DNA from: JBEGTT01 sp041179245
Lineage (GTDB): Bacteria > Pseudomonadota > Gammaproteobacteria > Burkholderiales > Rhodocyclaceae
Direction of reading: 5' to 3'
NCBI GenBank assembly: GCA_041179245.1
Contig: JBEGTT010000106.1
Coordinates: forward strand, 1 to 14,397
Length of the DNA: 14,397 nucleotides
A program made the translations under genes and the position numbers. The notes under the pieces were generated by a model that worked only from the letters and a program-made list of their open reading frames with translations, had not been told where the DNA came from and made no database searches. Below are positions 7,828-14,397 of this stretch, piece after piece. Every line of letters starts with the position of its first letter. Position 1 is the stretch's first letter.

Positions 7828-8963
7828 GAGGTTACTTTTAGCTCAAAGTGGCCCAATGGAAAGTAGTGCCCGTTGATCTGGAGTCCTACAGGATGTTGGC
7901 CCGGGTAGTGTTTTCGGGTGGTCAACTCACGTAGGGAAAGAATTTTACTGATGTTAATGGCTGTACTAGGCACCATTGTTACCCGTTTCAACTTGAAGAC
8001 TTTCCGGCTAAGCGAATGGTTAGCCTTGACGTAATCGACAACGAGATCAATTTGTAGGGTGAGCGTTGTGGGGTGCTGGTTTTTAAGTTGGCAAGCGATG
8101 TTCACGTTTTCGCCCATGCCGACGGTTGAGGGCGAGATGTTTGGTTCAATCAAGGTTGGTAATAGAGCTGGATTTAGGCCGCTCAGGCTGAGTGCTTGGG
8201 AGTCTCCTCGCTTGAGGGCATTACGCAAAGCGTGTTTGATGATCCATTGGCGGGGTTGGGATGTACAACATTGTGCTTCGTTTTGCCAGCGTTCCAGCGT
8301 GTGGTAAAAAATATCGAGATTATCTTTGCTGATATCGTTCAAGTGATTGGCCACTGAACGCTGAACGTATCTCGATGGATCGTCTTTGAGTTTTTCAAGC
8401 AAGGCCAAGGTGGGCGATGGATCTTGCTGAAAGGCCCGAATGCGTGGTGCCCAAGGCAGGCGAGGTCGGCTTCCTTCGGAGACCAGTCGGCGAACATGTT
8501 CATTGGGGTCGGAGGTCCAACAATGGAGAGTCGCTAGCGTTTCGTTCGGAAAATTGATCAGAAAGGCCCGCATACTGAACTCGGCGGTAAAACGCTGAGT
8601 GAGTTGGTATTGAGCTTCCATACATTGGGGCAATAACTGGATTTCGGCAGAGCCATAGTCGCCGACAAAAAATACATGCGGCAAGTAATGGAAAGGCGCC
8701 ATTCCGAAGCTAGGTTGATTATCTAGCGGGGCACCAATGGACGAGATCAGAATACGCAACGCTGTCTCAAAATCAGCGGGTAGGTGAGTCTTGAGGGCTC
8801 GCGATATTTGGCGAGCACGAGCCATCAATTCAAGCGATTCATACCCTGACAAAACGGTTTGCAAAAAAGCATTTTTGTCGAATGCTGGAAAAACAGCACA
8901 CAGCTGTTCAGCAATCTGTTCAGGAACGGCCGGGCCATAGGCGAGCTTGAGAGGTTCTGCCAT
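7824..8963 (-). CDS. alkC: AlkC-type 3-methyladenine DNA glycosylase with C-terminal Ig-like domain
   Basis: A 379-residue protein. Residues 1-270 are helical with HEAT-like repeats. They carry the hallmark VSEGSRPRLPWAPRI (161-175) and the repeat RYVQRSVANHLNDISKDN (198-215) of the AlkC branch of alkylpurine glycosylases. These enzymes excise 3-methyladenine and related cationic lesions without base flipping. From about 275 the sequence becomes beta-rich (ENVNIACQLKN, LTLQIDLVVDYVKA, GHFELKV). This matches in position and size the immunoglobulin-like C-terminal domain described for Pseudomonas AlkC. The ATG lies 6 bases after the ubiM stop and no Shine-Dalgarno sequence is visible, so initiation probably depends on coupling. 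It overlaps the methyltransferase gene by ATGA. A general DNA alkylation repair (AlkD) label would be less specific. Confidence 0.85.
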   Translation of the reverse strand: MAEPLKLAYGPAVPEQIAEQLCAVFPAFDKNAFLQTVLSGYESLELMARARQISRALKTHLPADFETALRILISSIGAPLDNQPSFGMAPFHYLPHVFFVGDYGSAEIQLLPQCMEAQYQLTQRFTAEFSMRAFLINFPNETLATLHCWTSDPNEHVRRLVSEGSRPRLPWAPRIRAFQQDPSPTLALLEKLKDDPSRYVQRSVANHLNDISKDNLDIFYHTLERWQNEAQCCTSQPRQWIIKHALRNALKRGDSQALSLSGLNPALLPTLIEPNISPSTVGMGENVNIACQLKNQHPTTLTLQIDLVVDYVKANHSLSRKVFKLKRVTMVPSTAINISKILSLRELTTRKHYPGQHPVGLQINGHYFPLGHFELKVTS

Positions 8964-8969
8964 GCGGTG

Positions 8970-10154
8970 TTAGTTGCGATGAGCCAGTAATCGACCTGCG
9001 ACTTGCTGCTTAAAGAAGGGGAGGTGGTTGCTGACCCGTAATGCCAATTTGCGTGCAAATTTGGCGGGGCCACGATCATCGGTGAACAGCGTCGCCACGA
9101 TGTTGGTCGACGTAAAGAGGGGGAAAGTCGCCATTCGGTGCTTACGCTCGTAACGGCCAAGCCCAACGGGGTTGCCGATGTCACGTCCTGCCGAAACGGC
9201 ATTTCGGATTTCCTGCCCGAGTATTTCTTGGCTGATTAAGCCAAAATTAAAGCCATGGGCCGTAACCGGGTGCATCCCAACGGCGGCATCACCCGCTAAG
9301 GCGAAGCGGTTCTCAACAAATCGATGGGCGTAAACACCGACCAAGGGGTAACCGAAACGTTCGCTGACCAGTTTCATCCCGCCGCAACGGTGCTTAAGGC
9401 GGCGTTCAATGTCGCGGGCAAAAGCGTGTTCATCCAGTGCCATGATTTTGGCGTGTTCGTGGCCGGGTAAGGTCATCACCACCGAGGTTACGTTGCCATT
9501 GCAGGGCAACAGCGCCACTGTCTGACCGTAATCAAACCATTCCAGTGCCACATGGTGATGTGGAATTTCGTGTTCCATGCGGCAGACCATCATGGTGCGA
9601 CCAAAGTCGTGCATGGAAGCGCCAATGCCCATCAGGCGGCGAGTTTCTGAGAAACGGTTATCCGCAGCAACGACTAGTTTGGCCGTGAACGTCTCAGTCG
9701 ACTTTTCGGCATTACTGGTGTTGACGGTGGCCCCCGTTTGGTCGGTGCTGATGTGGGTTAACGTGCGTTGATCCAGCAGCGTAATGTTGCTGCATTGGGC
9801 GACAGCGTCCCATAAGGTCTGACGGATGATGTGGTTGGGAACTAGGTAACCGAGCGGGTCAGTCATGTTGGGCGGCGGTTCAAAGTCGAGGCAGTATGGG
9901 GAGCTGGCATCTTCCACTTTAGCCCTCGCCAGAATGGATGTTTCTAGCGTAATCACATCACCCAAGCCAAATTTTTTCAGGATGTTCATCGAGTGATGAG
10001 TCAGCGCGATTTCGCGCCCGTCAAACTTGGGAACGGCAATATCGGATTGTTGTTGCCGTTCAATGATCCCGATTTTTAGGCCCTGATCTTGTAGTCCCAA
10101 GGCCAAGCTCAGACCCGCAGGGCCAGCGCCAATAATCAGCAAATCAAAGTTCAT
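8970..10154 (-). CDS. ubiM: UbiH/UbiF-family FAD-dependent ubiquinone hydroxylase, probably UbiM
   Basis: A 394-residue flavoprotein monooxygenase. FAD-binding GAGPAG is at 9-14, with an acidic residue ending the Rossmann strand (IIER). FDGREIALTH lies at 44-53, LGYLVPNHIIRQTL at 101-114, an ADNRFS segment at 164-169 (the DG-motif position), and the second FAD motif LAGDAAVGMHPVTAHGFNFGL at 286-306. FDGREIALTH and VGMHPVTAHGFN are features I associate with UbiM, the broad ubiquinone C5-hydroxylase found in Neisseria and others. UbiH or UbiF are alternatives. It would hydroxylate the benzoquinone ring of a polyprenyl precursor at the membrane using O2 and NADPH. A purine-rich AGAAAG lies 8 bases before the ATG. 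It follows the Hpt gene by 57 bases, the largest gap in the - strand run, and is 6 bases ahead of alkC. Confidence 0.75.
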   Translation of the reverse strand: MNFDLLIIGAGPAGLSLALGLQDQGLKIGIIERQQQSDIAVPKFDGREIALTHHSMNILKKFGLGDVITLETSILARAKVEDASSPYCLDFEPPPNMTDPLGYLVPNHIIRQTLWDAVAQCSNITLLDQRTLTHISTDQTGATVNTSNAEKSTETFTAKLVVAADNRFSETRRLMGIGASMHDFGRTMMVCRMEHEIPHHHVALEWFDYGQTVALLPCNGNVTSVVMTLPGHEHAKIMALDEHAFARDIERRLKHRCGGMKLVSERFGYPLVGVYAHRFVENRFALAGDAAVGMHPVTAHGFNFGLISQEILGQEIRNAVSAGRDIGNPVGLGRYERKHRMATFPLFTSTNIVATLFTDDRGPAKFARKLALRVSNHLPFFKQQVAGRLLAHRN

Positions 10155-10211
10155 GGTGTTTTCTTTCTATGGTCAAACGTGTAGTAGGCGGCGCTTGCGT
10201 AAGTAGTGGAT

Positions 10212-10577
10212 TCAAAGCGTAGCTAATTTGCTGGAAATTTCCGCAACCCATAGATCCATTGCACTAGCCAAGGATTCTGTTATCGCTTCATCTGCCATGC
10301 CCGTGGATGTCACCTGCGTTTCGACTGCCTCAGACAATTTAATAATCTTGGGGGCCGTCATGACACAGGCGGATCCTTTGAGTTTGTGTGCCAGTTTACC
10401 TAACACGGCAAATTCTTGATTCGCCATTAGTGTTCTGAGTTCTGCAGGCGTCTGTAGGTGGTGCTTAATAAAACTTTCCAGTACCATTTTGAGCAACGCT
10501 GGTTTGGCATATTGCTTCGTAATAGTCTCCCAATCTTGGAAGGGAACTGTGGGGGCCACACGCGCAGAATTTTCCAC
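10212..10577 (-). CDS. Stand-alone histidine phosphotransfer (Hpt) protein
   Basis: A 121-residue protein if started at GTG 10577. Most of it is helical, and it carries the Hpt core LAHKLKGSA with phospho-accepting His64. A long helix precedes the core (LLKMVLESFIKHHLQTPAELRTLM) and helices follow it, as expected for a monomeric four-helix-bundle Hpt. It would shuttle phosphate between receiver domains in a phosphorelay. The GTG has AGGA 8 bases upstream (10586-10589) and follows the yfiR-like stop by 4 bases. An open frame extends to 10673 but only by reading through the previous gene, so the longer form is rejected. It lies in one run with the double-receiver hybrid kinase, the receptor and the YfiR-like gene, which points to that kinase as a donor. 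The receiving regulator is not in the window. Confidence 0.83.
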   Translation of the reverse strand: MENSARVAPTVPFQDWETITKQYAKPALLKMVLESFIKHHLQTPAELRTLMANQEFAVLGKLAHKLKGSACVMTAPKIIKLSEAVETQVTSTGMADEAITESLASAMDLWVAEISSKLATL

Positions 10578-10581
10578 CAGC

Positions 10582-11091
10582 CTATTCCTGCACCAGCATG
10601 GGTTTCGAATACTGCAGAAGCTTTGAGCTGATTTGTAAACCGGCTGATTTCGCACGGGTTTGGTCAATCTCAAACATCAGTTTCTGGCCTTCAAGGTACA
10701 GGTTAATCATGGCCCCAGACGGCACTGTTGTATCCGTAATCACCAACACGGGTGAATTGCTCAATTCGTTGTAGACCAATCGAATATTGGTGGCCTCGCG
10801 CTCTGCTACATATAATAAATGACATTTCTTGGCAGATGACATCGAAGAAATTCTCGCAACGGCAATTGGCACACCATTAACTTTTTTGCCTTCAATCGTT
10901 TTAATCGATTGACCAAAATTGTCCCGTCCTATGAGGCATACATTAATACTCTCTGAATTTGCTAAATTAGGCCAACTGGTAAAAGCAATAAAATTAAATA
11001 TATACGTTGCTTTCATGTCGTATTCGGATACTGAAGCAGCGGATGCTGATTTGCTGAATATGAGGAAGAGTATAAGGAGTATATTTTTCAT
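10582..11091 (-). CDS. YfiR-like (DUF4154) periplasmic protein
   Basis: A 169-residue exported protein. The signal peptide MKNILLILFLIFSKSASA should be cut after residue 18. The mature part has the family opening DMKATYIFNFIAFTSWP (25-41), two cysteines at 52 (NVCLIGRD) and 90 (KKCHLLYV) that could form a disulfide, and the family end GAMINLYLEGQKLMFEID plus SAGLQISSKLL. In P. aeruginosa, YfiR sits in the periplasm and represses the membrane cyclase YfiN. No YfiN-type cyclase is adjacent here; instead the gene lies between a TonB receptor and an Hpt gene, downstream of a hybrid kinase, so the kinase is the likelier partner (inference). ATG 11091 is chosen because GGAG lies 5 bases upstream; GTG 11097 is in frame and possible. 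It starts 11 bases after the receptor stop. Confidence 0.88.
   Translation of the reverse strand: MKNILLILFLIFSKSASAASVSEYDMKATYIFNFIAFTSWPNLANSESINVCLIGRDNFGQSIKTIEGKKVNGVPIAVARISSMSSAKKCHLLYVAEREATNIRLVYNELSNSPVLVITDTTVPSGAMINLYLEGQKLMFEIDQTRAKSAGLQISSKLLQYSKPMLVQE
10586..10589 (-). promoter_or_regulatory. Ribosome binding site deciding the GTG start of the Hpt gene
   Basis: AGGA on the - strand overlaps the last codons of the YfiR-like gene and lies 8 bases before GTG 10577. It supports the 121-residue Hpt protein and coupling to the preceding gene. Confidence 0.6.
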
Positions 11092-11096
11092 GATCA

Positions 11097-11100
11097 CTCC
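11097..11100 (-). promoter_or_regulatory. Ribosome binding site of the YfiR-like gene
   Basis: GGAG on the - strand, 5 bases before ATG 11091, lies in the 11-base gap after the receptor stop. It favours the ATG over the in-frame GTG at 11097, which would overlap this site. Confidence 0.6.
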
Positions 11101-11102
11101 GC

Positions 11103-13232
11103 TCAGAAATCGTAACTGGCTTGTAGCCAGAAAGTACGGCCATCGGTTCTTAGCCTGTCAGGCCTATTTATATCGTAGGTAACGTTTCCGCTACCAGGGT
11201 TAACATCAAGCGTGGTGAAGGGCAGATAAACAGGGACTTCGTATTTTTTGTCGAAAACATTTTTTATGGCTACCGAAAAATGTAGGCCATAGAATTTCTT
11301 TTCAGAACTTAAGGTTAAATTGGCGATAGAAAAATCTGACATTTCCTTCCCGACGTAATCAATTCTTCGCCCAAAGTATTCGCCTTCAATACCCATTCTG
11401 AGATTGTGATTTGCGATAGGGTAAGAATATCTAGCCTTAAGAATACTGCTCGGAGAATTCGCCAATTTGCTACCGTCAATATCGGTGGCATCCTGAACGC
11501 TAGCGCTGGCAATAAATTGGTGGCCAGATTGGAGGGTCTTTGATTCGTACTGAATTTCCACGCCATTGGTTTTGGACTTTCCGTTGGTCAGAGTATCTCC
11601 TGATATTGGATCATTGTAGGTTAAGTTTTTCAGGGCGTATTGATAGGCGGTTGCGCTAATTCGAGAAGTTGTTGACAGCTGGTGTTGAACCACAAACTCG
11701 GTAGCAGCCACTGTTTCCGATGCTGGTTTGTACCCAAAACGGTTAGAAAGATAGGCGTCATAGCCATTTGGGAACTTAAATCCATTACTGTATGAAGCTT
11801 TTAGTGTTGTGACATTGGATAGTTCGTGAATGAGTGACAGTCTTGGATTATTCGAATTAAATCCATCAGAGGTTTGATCGTCACGAAGACCGAGAACAAG
11901 TTGCCAGTCTTTAGCGATATTGATCGCGTCCTCTATATAAATACTGTTGATAACTCGTTCGTTTCTATTAATATATTTTTTCCCGGTTGCATCTACTCTA
12001 TTTCCATTTGGATAGAAATAGGATCGAATGTAATCTTGCCTCAAGTCTGCTCGGATTTCCGCACCAAAAACAATGGTGTGGTCATTAATTTGAGTGCTAA
12101 CAAATTTTTGATCAATGCCAACCCAGTTGCCAGTGTGTTGATTTTTCCGATTGATCCATTGTTCTGAGGGAATCGTGTCGTCAAGCATTAAAGTGCTGCT
12201 TTTTATGTAATCGATATGATCCCTGTTTTCATAACTGCCGGCATAAAATCTAGTAGCCGATTTTAAATTAAGCCCAACATCATTTTCGTATTTTGCGTTT
12301 ACAAAAGTATTTTTATCTGAACTCTGCGTTCTTAATCCAGGGGCAGATGAACTGTAATATCCGGTAGGAATATTTTTCTGGCGGTCTACATGGGCAAGCT
12401 CAACCATGAAATTGTCCTGGGTGAGTTTTGCAAAGAAACGAGAATTCTGTTCGCCATCACGATTTCTAGCGTCACTTAAATTTTGCCCTAGTGCATTGCC
12501 TACATTGTCGAACTCATGAAACTGCATTGATTTTCTACCTTCGCTGGTCATCCCAGAGAATGACAGCAGAACGTCAGCTCCATTTTCATATTGTTTTCCG
12601 TAGGTAATACGTTGTTGTTGCCCCCCGTAGCTTGATAGGCGCGTTGATATCTGTGTCCCATCAAAATCGGCCCCTTTTTTGGTTACGATGTTAATGATTC
12701 CGAGCATTGCATTGTTTCCGTAGGAAACCGCACCAGTTCCTGGAACATATTCGACACGTTCGATTAGTTCAATATCTAGAATTCCATCATTGCCTAAAAA
12801 TACCTGACTAAAAAGATTATCCTGTGTTGCGTATCCATCGATCAGCAGCATGACCCGACCTGCATAGTCACCGTTTGTTTTTCCGAAGCCCCGCCCACCC
12901 ATATATTCATAATTGCGGTCAGAGGTCGTATAGAGGCCAGGAAAGCTGTTAATGACATCAGCTAATGTCCTGTACCCATAGGTCCGAATATCTTCTGCCG
13001 TCACAATAGATACGGCCGATGGGGCATCACTCACCTGGCGGGCAAGTTTGGAGGCGGTAATCACCTCGGTTTGCATCAGTTGTTCAAATGGGACGGTGGT
13101 CAAGTCTTCTGGGGTAACGGATGCGTCAACCGTATTGGCGGTTGCTGTAAGTGGGAAAGCGGCAAGCAAAAAGATAATCAATGGTTTTAGCTTCATTGGG
13201 CGCAATCTGAGCTGGGTGGATATCGTCGTCAT
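11103..13232 (-). CDS. TonB-dependent outer membrane receptor
   Basis: A 709-residue outer-membrane protein. The signal peptide is long, with a basic stretch and a hydrophobic core, and is probably cut after TATA (residue 32). A short periplasmic lead (33-62) includes the TonB-box-like TEVITASK. The plug (about 66-185) has SDAPSAVSIVTAEDI, LADVINSFPGLY, MLLIDGY and the conserved IELIERVEYVPGTGAVSYGNNAMLGIINIVTKK region. The rest is beta-barrel, ending in aromatic ASYDF as usual. It should import a scarce ligand using TonB energy; iron chelate, cobalamin or other cannot be decided. There is no N-terminal STN signalling domain, so it is not a FecA-type transducer. The ATG overlaps the hybrid kinase stop as ATGA; a second ATG at 13196 (MKLKPLI) would give a more ordinary signal peptide. 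The gene is noticeably A+T-rich. Confidence 0.93.
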   Translation of the reverse strand: MTTISTQLRLRPMKLKPLIIFLLAAFPLTATANTVDASVTPEDLTTVPFEQLMQTEVITASKLARQVSDAPSAVSIVTAEDIRTYGYRTLADVINSFPGLYTTSDRNYEYMGGRGFGKTNGDYAGRVMLLIDGYATQDNLFSQVFLGNDGILDIELIERVEYVPGTGAVSYGNNAMLGIINIVTKKGADFDGTQISTRLSSYGGQQQRITYGKQYENGADVLLSFSGMTSEGRKSMQFHEFDNVGNALGQNLSDARNRDGEQNSRFFAKLTQDNFMVELAHVDRQKNIPTGYYSSSAPGLRTQSSDKNTFVNAKYENDVGLNLKSATRFYAGSYENRDHIDYIKSSTLMLDDTIPSEQWINRKNQHTGNWVGIDQKFVSTQINDHTIVFGAEIRADLRQDYIRSYFYPNGNRVDATGKKYINRNERVINSIYIEDAINIAKDWQLVLGLRDDQTSDGFNSNNPRLSLIHELSNVTTLKASYSNGFKFPNGYDAYLSNRFGYKPASETVAATEFVVQHQLSTTSRISATAYQYALKNLTYNDPISGDTLTNGKSKTNGVEIQYESKTLQSGHQFIASASVQDATDIDGSKLANSPSSILKARYSYPIANHNLRMGIEGEYFGRRIDYVGKEMSDFSIANLTLSSEKKFYGLHFSVAIKNVFDKKYEVPVYLPFTTLDVNPGSGNVTYDINRPDRLRTDGRTFWLQASYDF

Positions 13233-14397
13233 TTTCGGGTTCTTACCGCAAGGAGAGTGGCCAAGGTTTCTGGCTCAATGGGTTTAGTCATAAAAGCGTT
13301 CATTCCCGCTTGAAGGCATCGCTCTTTGTCTTCATTGCTGTTGTTGGCGGTCATCGCGATAATCAATAAATCAGTTAATGCTGGGTTGCTGCGAATTTTC
13401 TGCGTGGCTTTAAGCCCATCCAGAACAGGCATTTGCATGTCCATCAATACGCAATCGAAAGTTTCGTTCTGCAGTAAATCTAATGCAACTTGACCATTGT
13501 CGGCAATGATGACCGTTGCGCCAGCCATCGACAATAGTTCTTCCGCAATTTGCTGGTTAAAAGGGTCATCTTCTGCCAGCAGAATGCGGACCCCATCCAG
13601 TTCGCCGCAATCAGCTTTTGCACTATTCTTTTCATTAAGGGCACTTTGGCAAGCCGTGGCCAGTAGCTGATAAAAAATAGCGGGTTCAACGGGTTTGCTA
13701 ATAAAACCATTCATACCAACTTTTTGGCATTGAGTACGGTCAACATCACTGGCGTTCGCGGTAAATGCAAGAATGGGTAAGTTTGCATACTGAGGAAGTG
13801 CCCGGATATGCCGAGTTGCCGTTAGGCCGTCCATCTCGGGCATTCTTAAGTCCATCAGAATGCAATCAATGGGTAGTTTTTGCACTAGCTCAAGCGCTTC
13901 CAGCCCATTATTAGCGATAGTGACGGTTGCGCCTGTGACTGCGAGTAATTCGGTGGCAATTTGCTGATTGAGAAGGTTGTCTTCGGCGACTAGTATATGG
14001 ATATTTTGGAGCTGAGGAACGTTTGACTCCGATAAACTGGATTCCGCCTCTATGGGTTGATTACCGGGTAGGAAAATGCCAGTGCACCAGAAGTTGCTTC
14101 CGCTGCCTTCGATACTTTCAAAGCCAACGTCTCCTCCCATCAGGGCGATTAATTTCTTGCTAATGGCCAAGCCAAGACCGGTACCCCCAAACTCTTGCGT
14201 AATCGAGGTATCTGCTTGCTGGAAAGATTGAAATAGCTTGCCTTGCTGGCTGTGAGGAATACCAATTCCCGTGTCAATAATCTCAAATTTAAGTCGCAGG
14301 GAATTGTTCTGACTTTGAGTGAAAGGCAGCGTCCTCACCTTTACCGTTATCCCGCCCTGTCGGGTAAATTTCACGGCATTGCCTGCAAAATTCATCA
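13229..14397 (-). CDS. Hybrid sensor histidine kinase with two receiver domains (partial, N-terminus outside window)
   Basis: The visible 389 or so residues are the C-terminal part of a protein that continues past the right edge. It opens in the HATPase_c N-box (NFAGNAVKFTRQGG), then DTGIGIP (41-47) and FGGTGLGLAISKKL (69-82). Two receiver domains follow. The first spans about 131-250, with AEDN, phospho-acceptor D182 in MDLRMPEMDG, and K234. The second spans about 268-386, with AEDD, D319 in MDMQMPVLDG, and K371. Both receivers keep all catalytic residues. The sensor, HisKA and any periplasmic domain are not visible. The stop codon overlaps the receptor start (ATGA), so the kinase and the TonB receptor are very probably co-translated. 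It belongs with the downstream YfiR-like and Hpt genes as one signalling cassette. Confidence 0.92.
   Translation of the reverse strand, partial: MNFAGNAVKFTRQGGITVKVRTLPFTQSQNNSLRLKFEIIDTGIGIPHSQQGKLFQSFQQADTSITQEFGGTGLGLAISKKLIALMGGDVGFESIEGSGSNFWCTGIFLPGNQPIEAESSLSESNVPQLQNIHILVAEDNLLNQQIATELLAVTGATVTIANNGLEALELVQKLPIDCILMDLRMPEMDGLTATRHIRALPQYANLPILAFTANASDVDRTQCQKVGMNGFISKPVEPAIFYQLLATACQSALNEKNSAKADCGELDGVRILLAEDDPFNQQIAEELLSMAGATVIIADNGQVALDLLQNETFDCVLMDMQMPVLDGLKATQKIRSNPALTDLLIIAMTANNSNEDKERCLQAGMNAFMTKPIEPETLATLLAVRTRK

Noticed and set aside
10155..10211. Possible promoter before ubiM (TTGACC on the - strand about 17 bases from the start codon)
   Set aside because: The matching -10 would fall on the ubiM start codon and is a poor match, so there is no room for a normal leader.
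10578..10673. Longer N-terminus for the Hpt protein
   Set aside because: It would read out of frame through the conserved end of the YfiR-like gene and contains no Hpt sequence. The GTG at 10577 with its own AGGA is sufficient.
1..14397. tRNA genes, CRISPR repeats, transposase genes or attachment-site repeats
   Set aside because: I read both strands and saw no cloverleaf with conserved T-loop, no regularly spaced repeats and no transposase or integrase motifs; nearly all bases are accounted for by coding sequence.

Overview
The window looks like chromosome of a free-living Gram-negative proteobacterium. It encodes an outer-membrane TonB receptor, a ubiquinone hydroxylase, c-di-GMP signalling and multi-domain hybrid kinases. 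The UbiM-like flavoprotein, the GC content near 50% and the smr-trxB linkage recall Neisseriales-type betaproteobacteria, but this placement is a low-confidence impression, not a measured result. No tRNA, rRNA, CRISPR array, insertion sequence or phage gene was seen. The DNA is almost fully coding: the only gap above about 60 bases is the 149-base divergent spacer at 3146-3294.

Layout. The left edge holds the 3' end of rep helicase (+ strand, to 185). It meets tail to tail, 8 bases apart, a membrane hybrid histidine kinase on the - strand (MASE1-PAS-GAF-HisKA-HATPase-REC). Divergent from that kinase is a soluble PAS-PAS-PAS-GGDEF diguanylate cyclase (3295-5034, +). From 5067 to the right edge every gene is on the - strand, with overlaps or gaps of at most 57 bases. 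In transcription order from the right these are: a hybrid kinase (partial, HATPase-REC-REC), a TonB-dependent receptor, a YfiR/DUF4154 periplasmic protein, a stand-alone Hpt protein, a UbiH/UbiM flavin hydroxylase, an AlkC-type DNA glycosylase with an added C-terminal beta domain, a Methyltransf_32-type methyltransferase, thioredoxin reductase, an Smr endonuclease and a small one-pass membrane protein.

How they may work together. The first four genes of the run form a plausible trans-envelope signalling cassette: outer-membrane receptor, periplasmic YfiR-type protein, double-receiver hybrid kinase and separate Hpt shuttle. Neither an output response regulator nor a YfiN-type cyclase accompanies them inside the window. 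The cassette, especially the receptor and YfiR genes, is visibly richer in A+T than the ubiM-trxB block, which suggests a different history. The following six genes look like a housekeeping, repair and redox block, tightly packed with several ATGA stop/start overlaps. The MASE1 hybrid kinase and the cyclase at the left are a second signalling locus. That kinase has no Hpt domain of its own, so the free Hpt could serve both kinases (inference).
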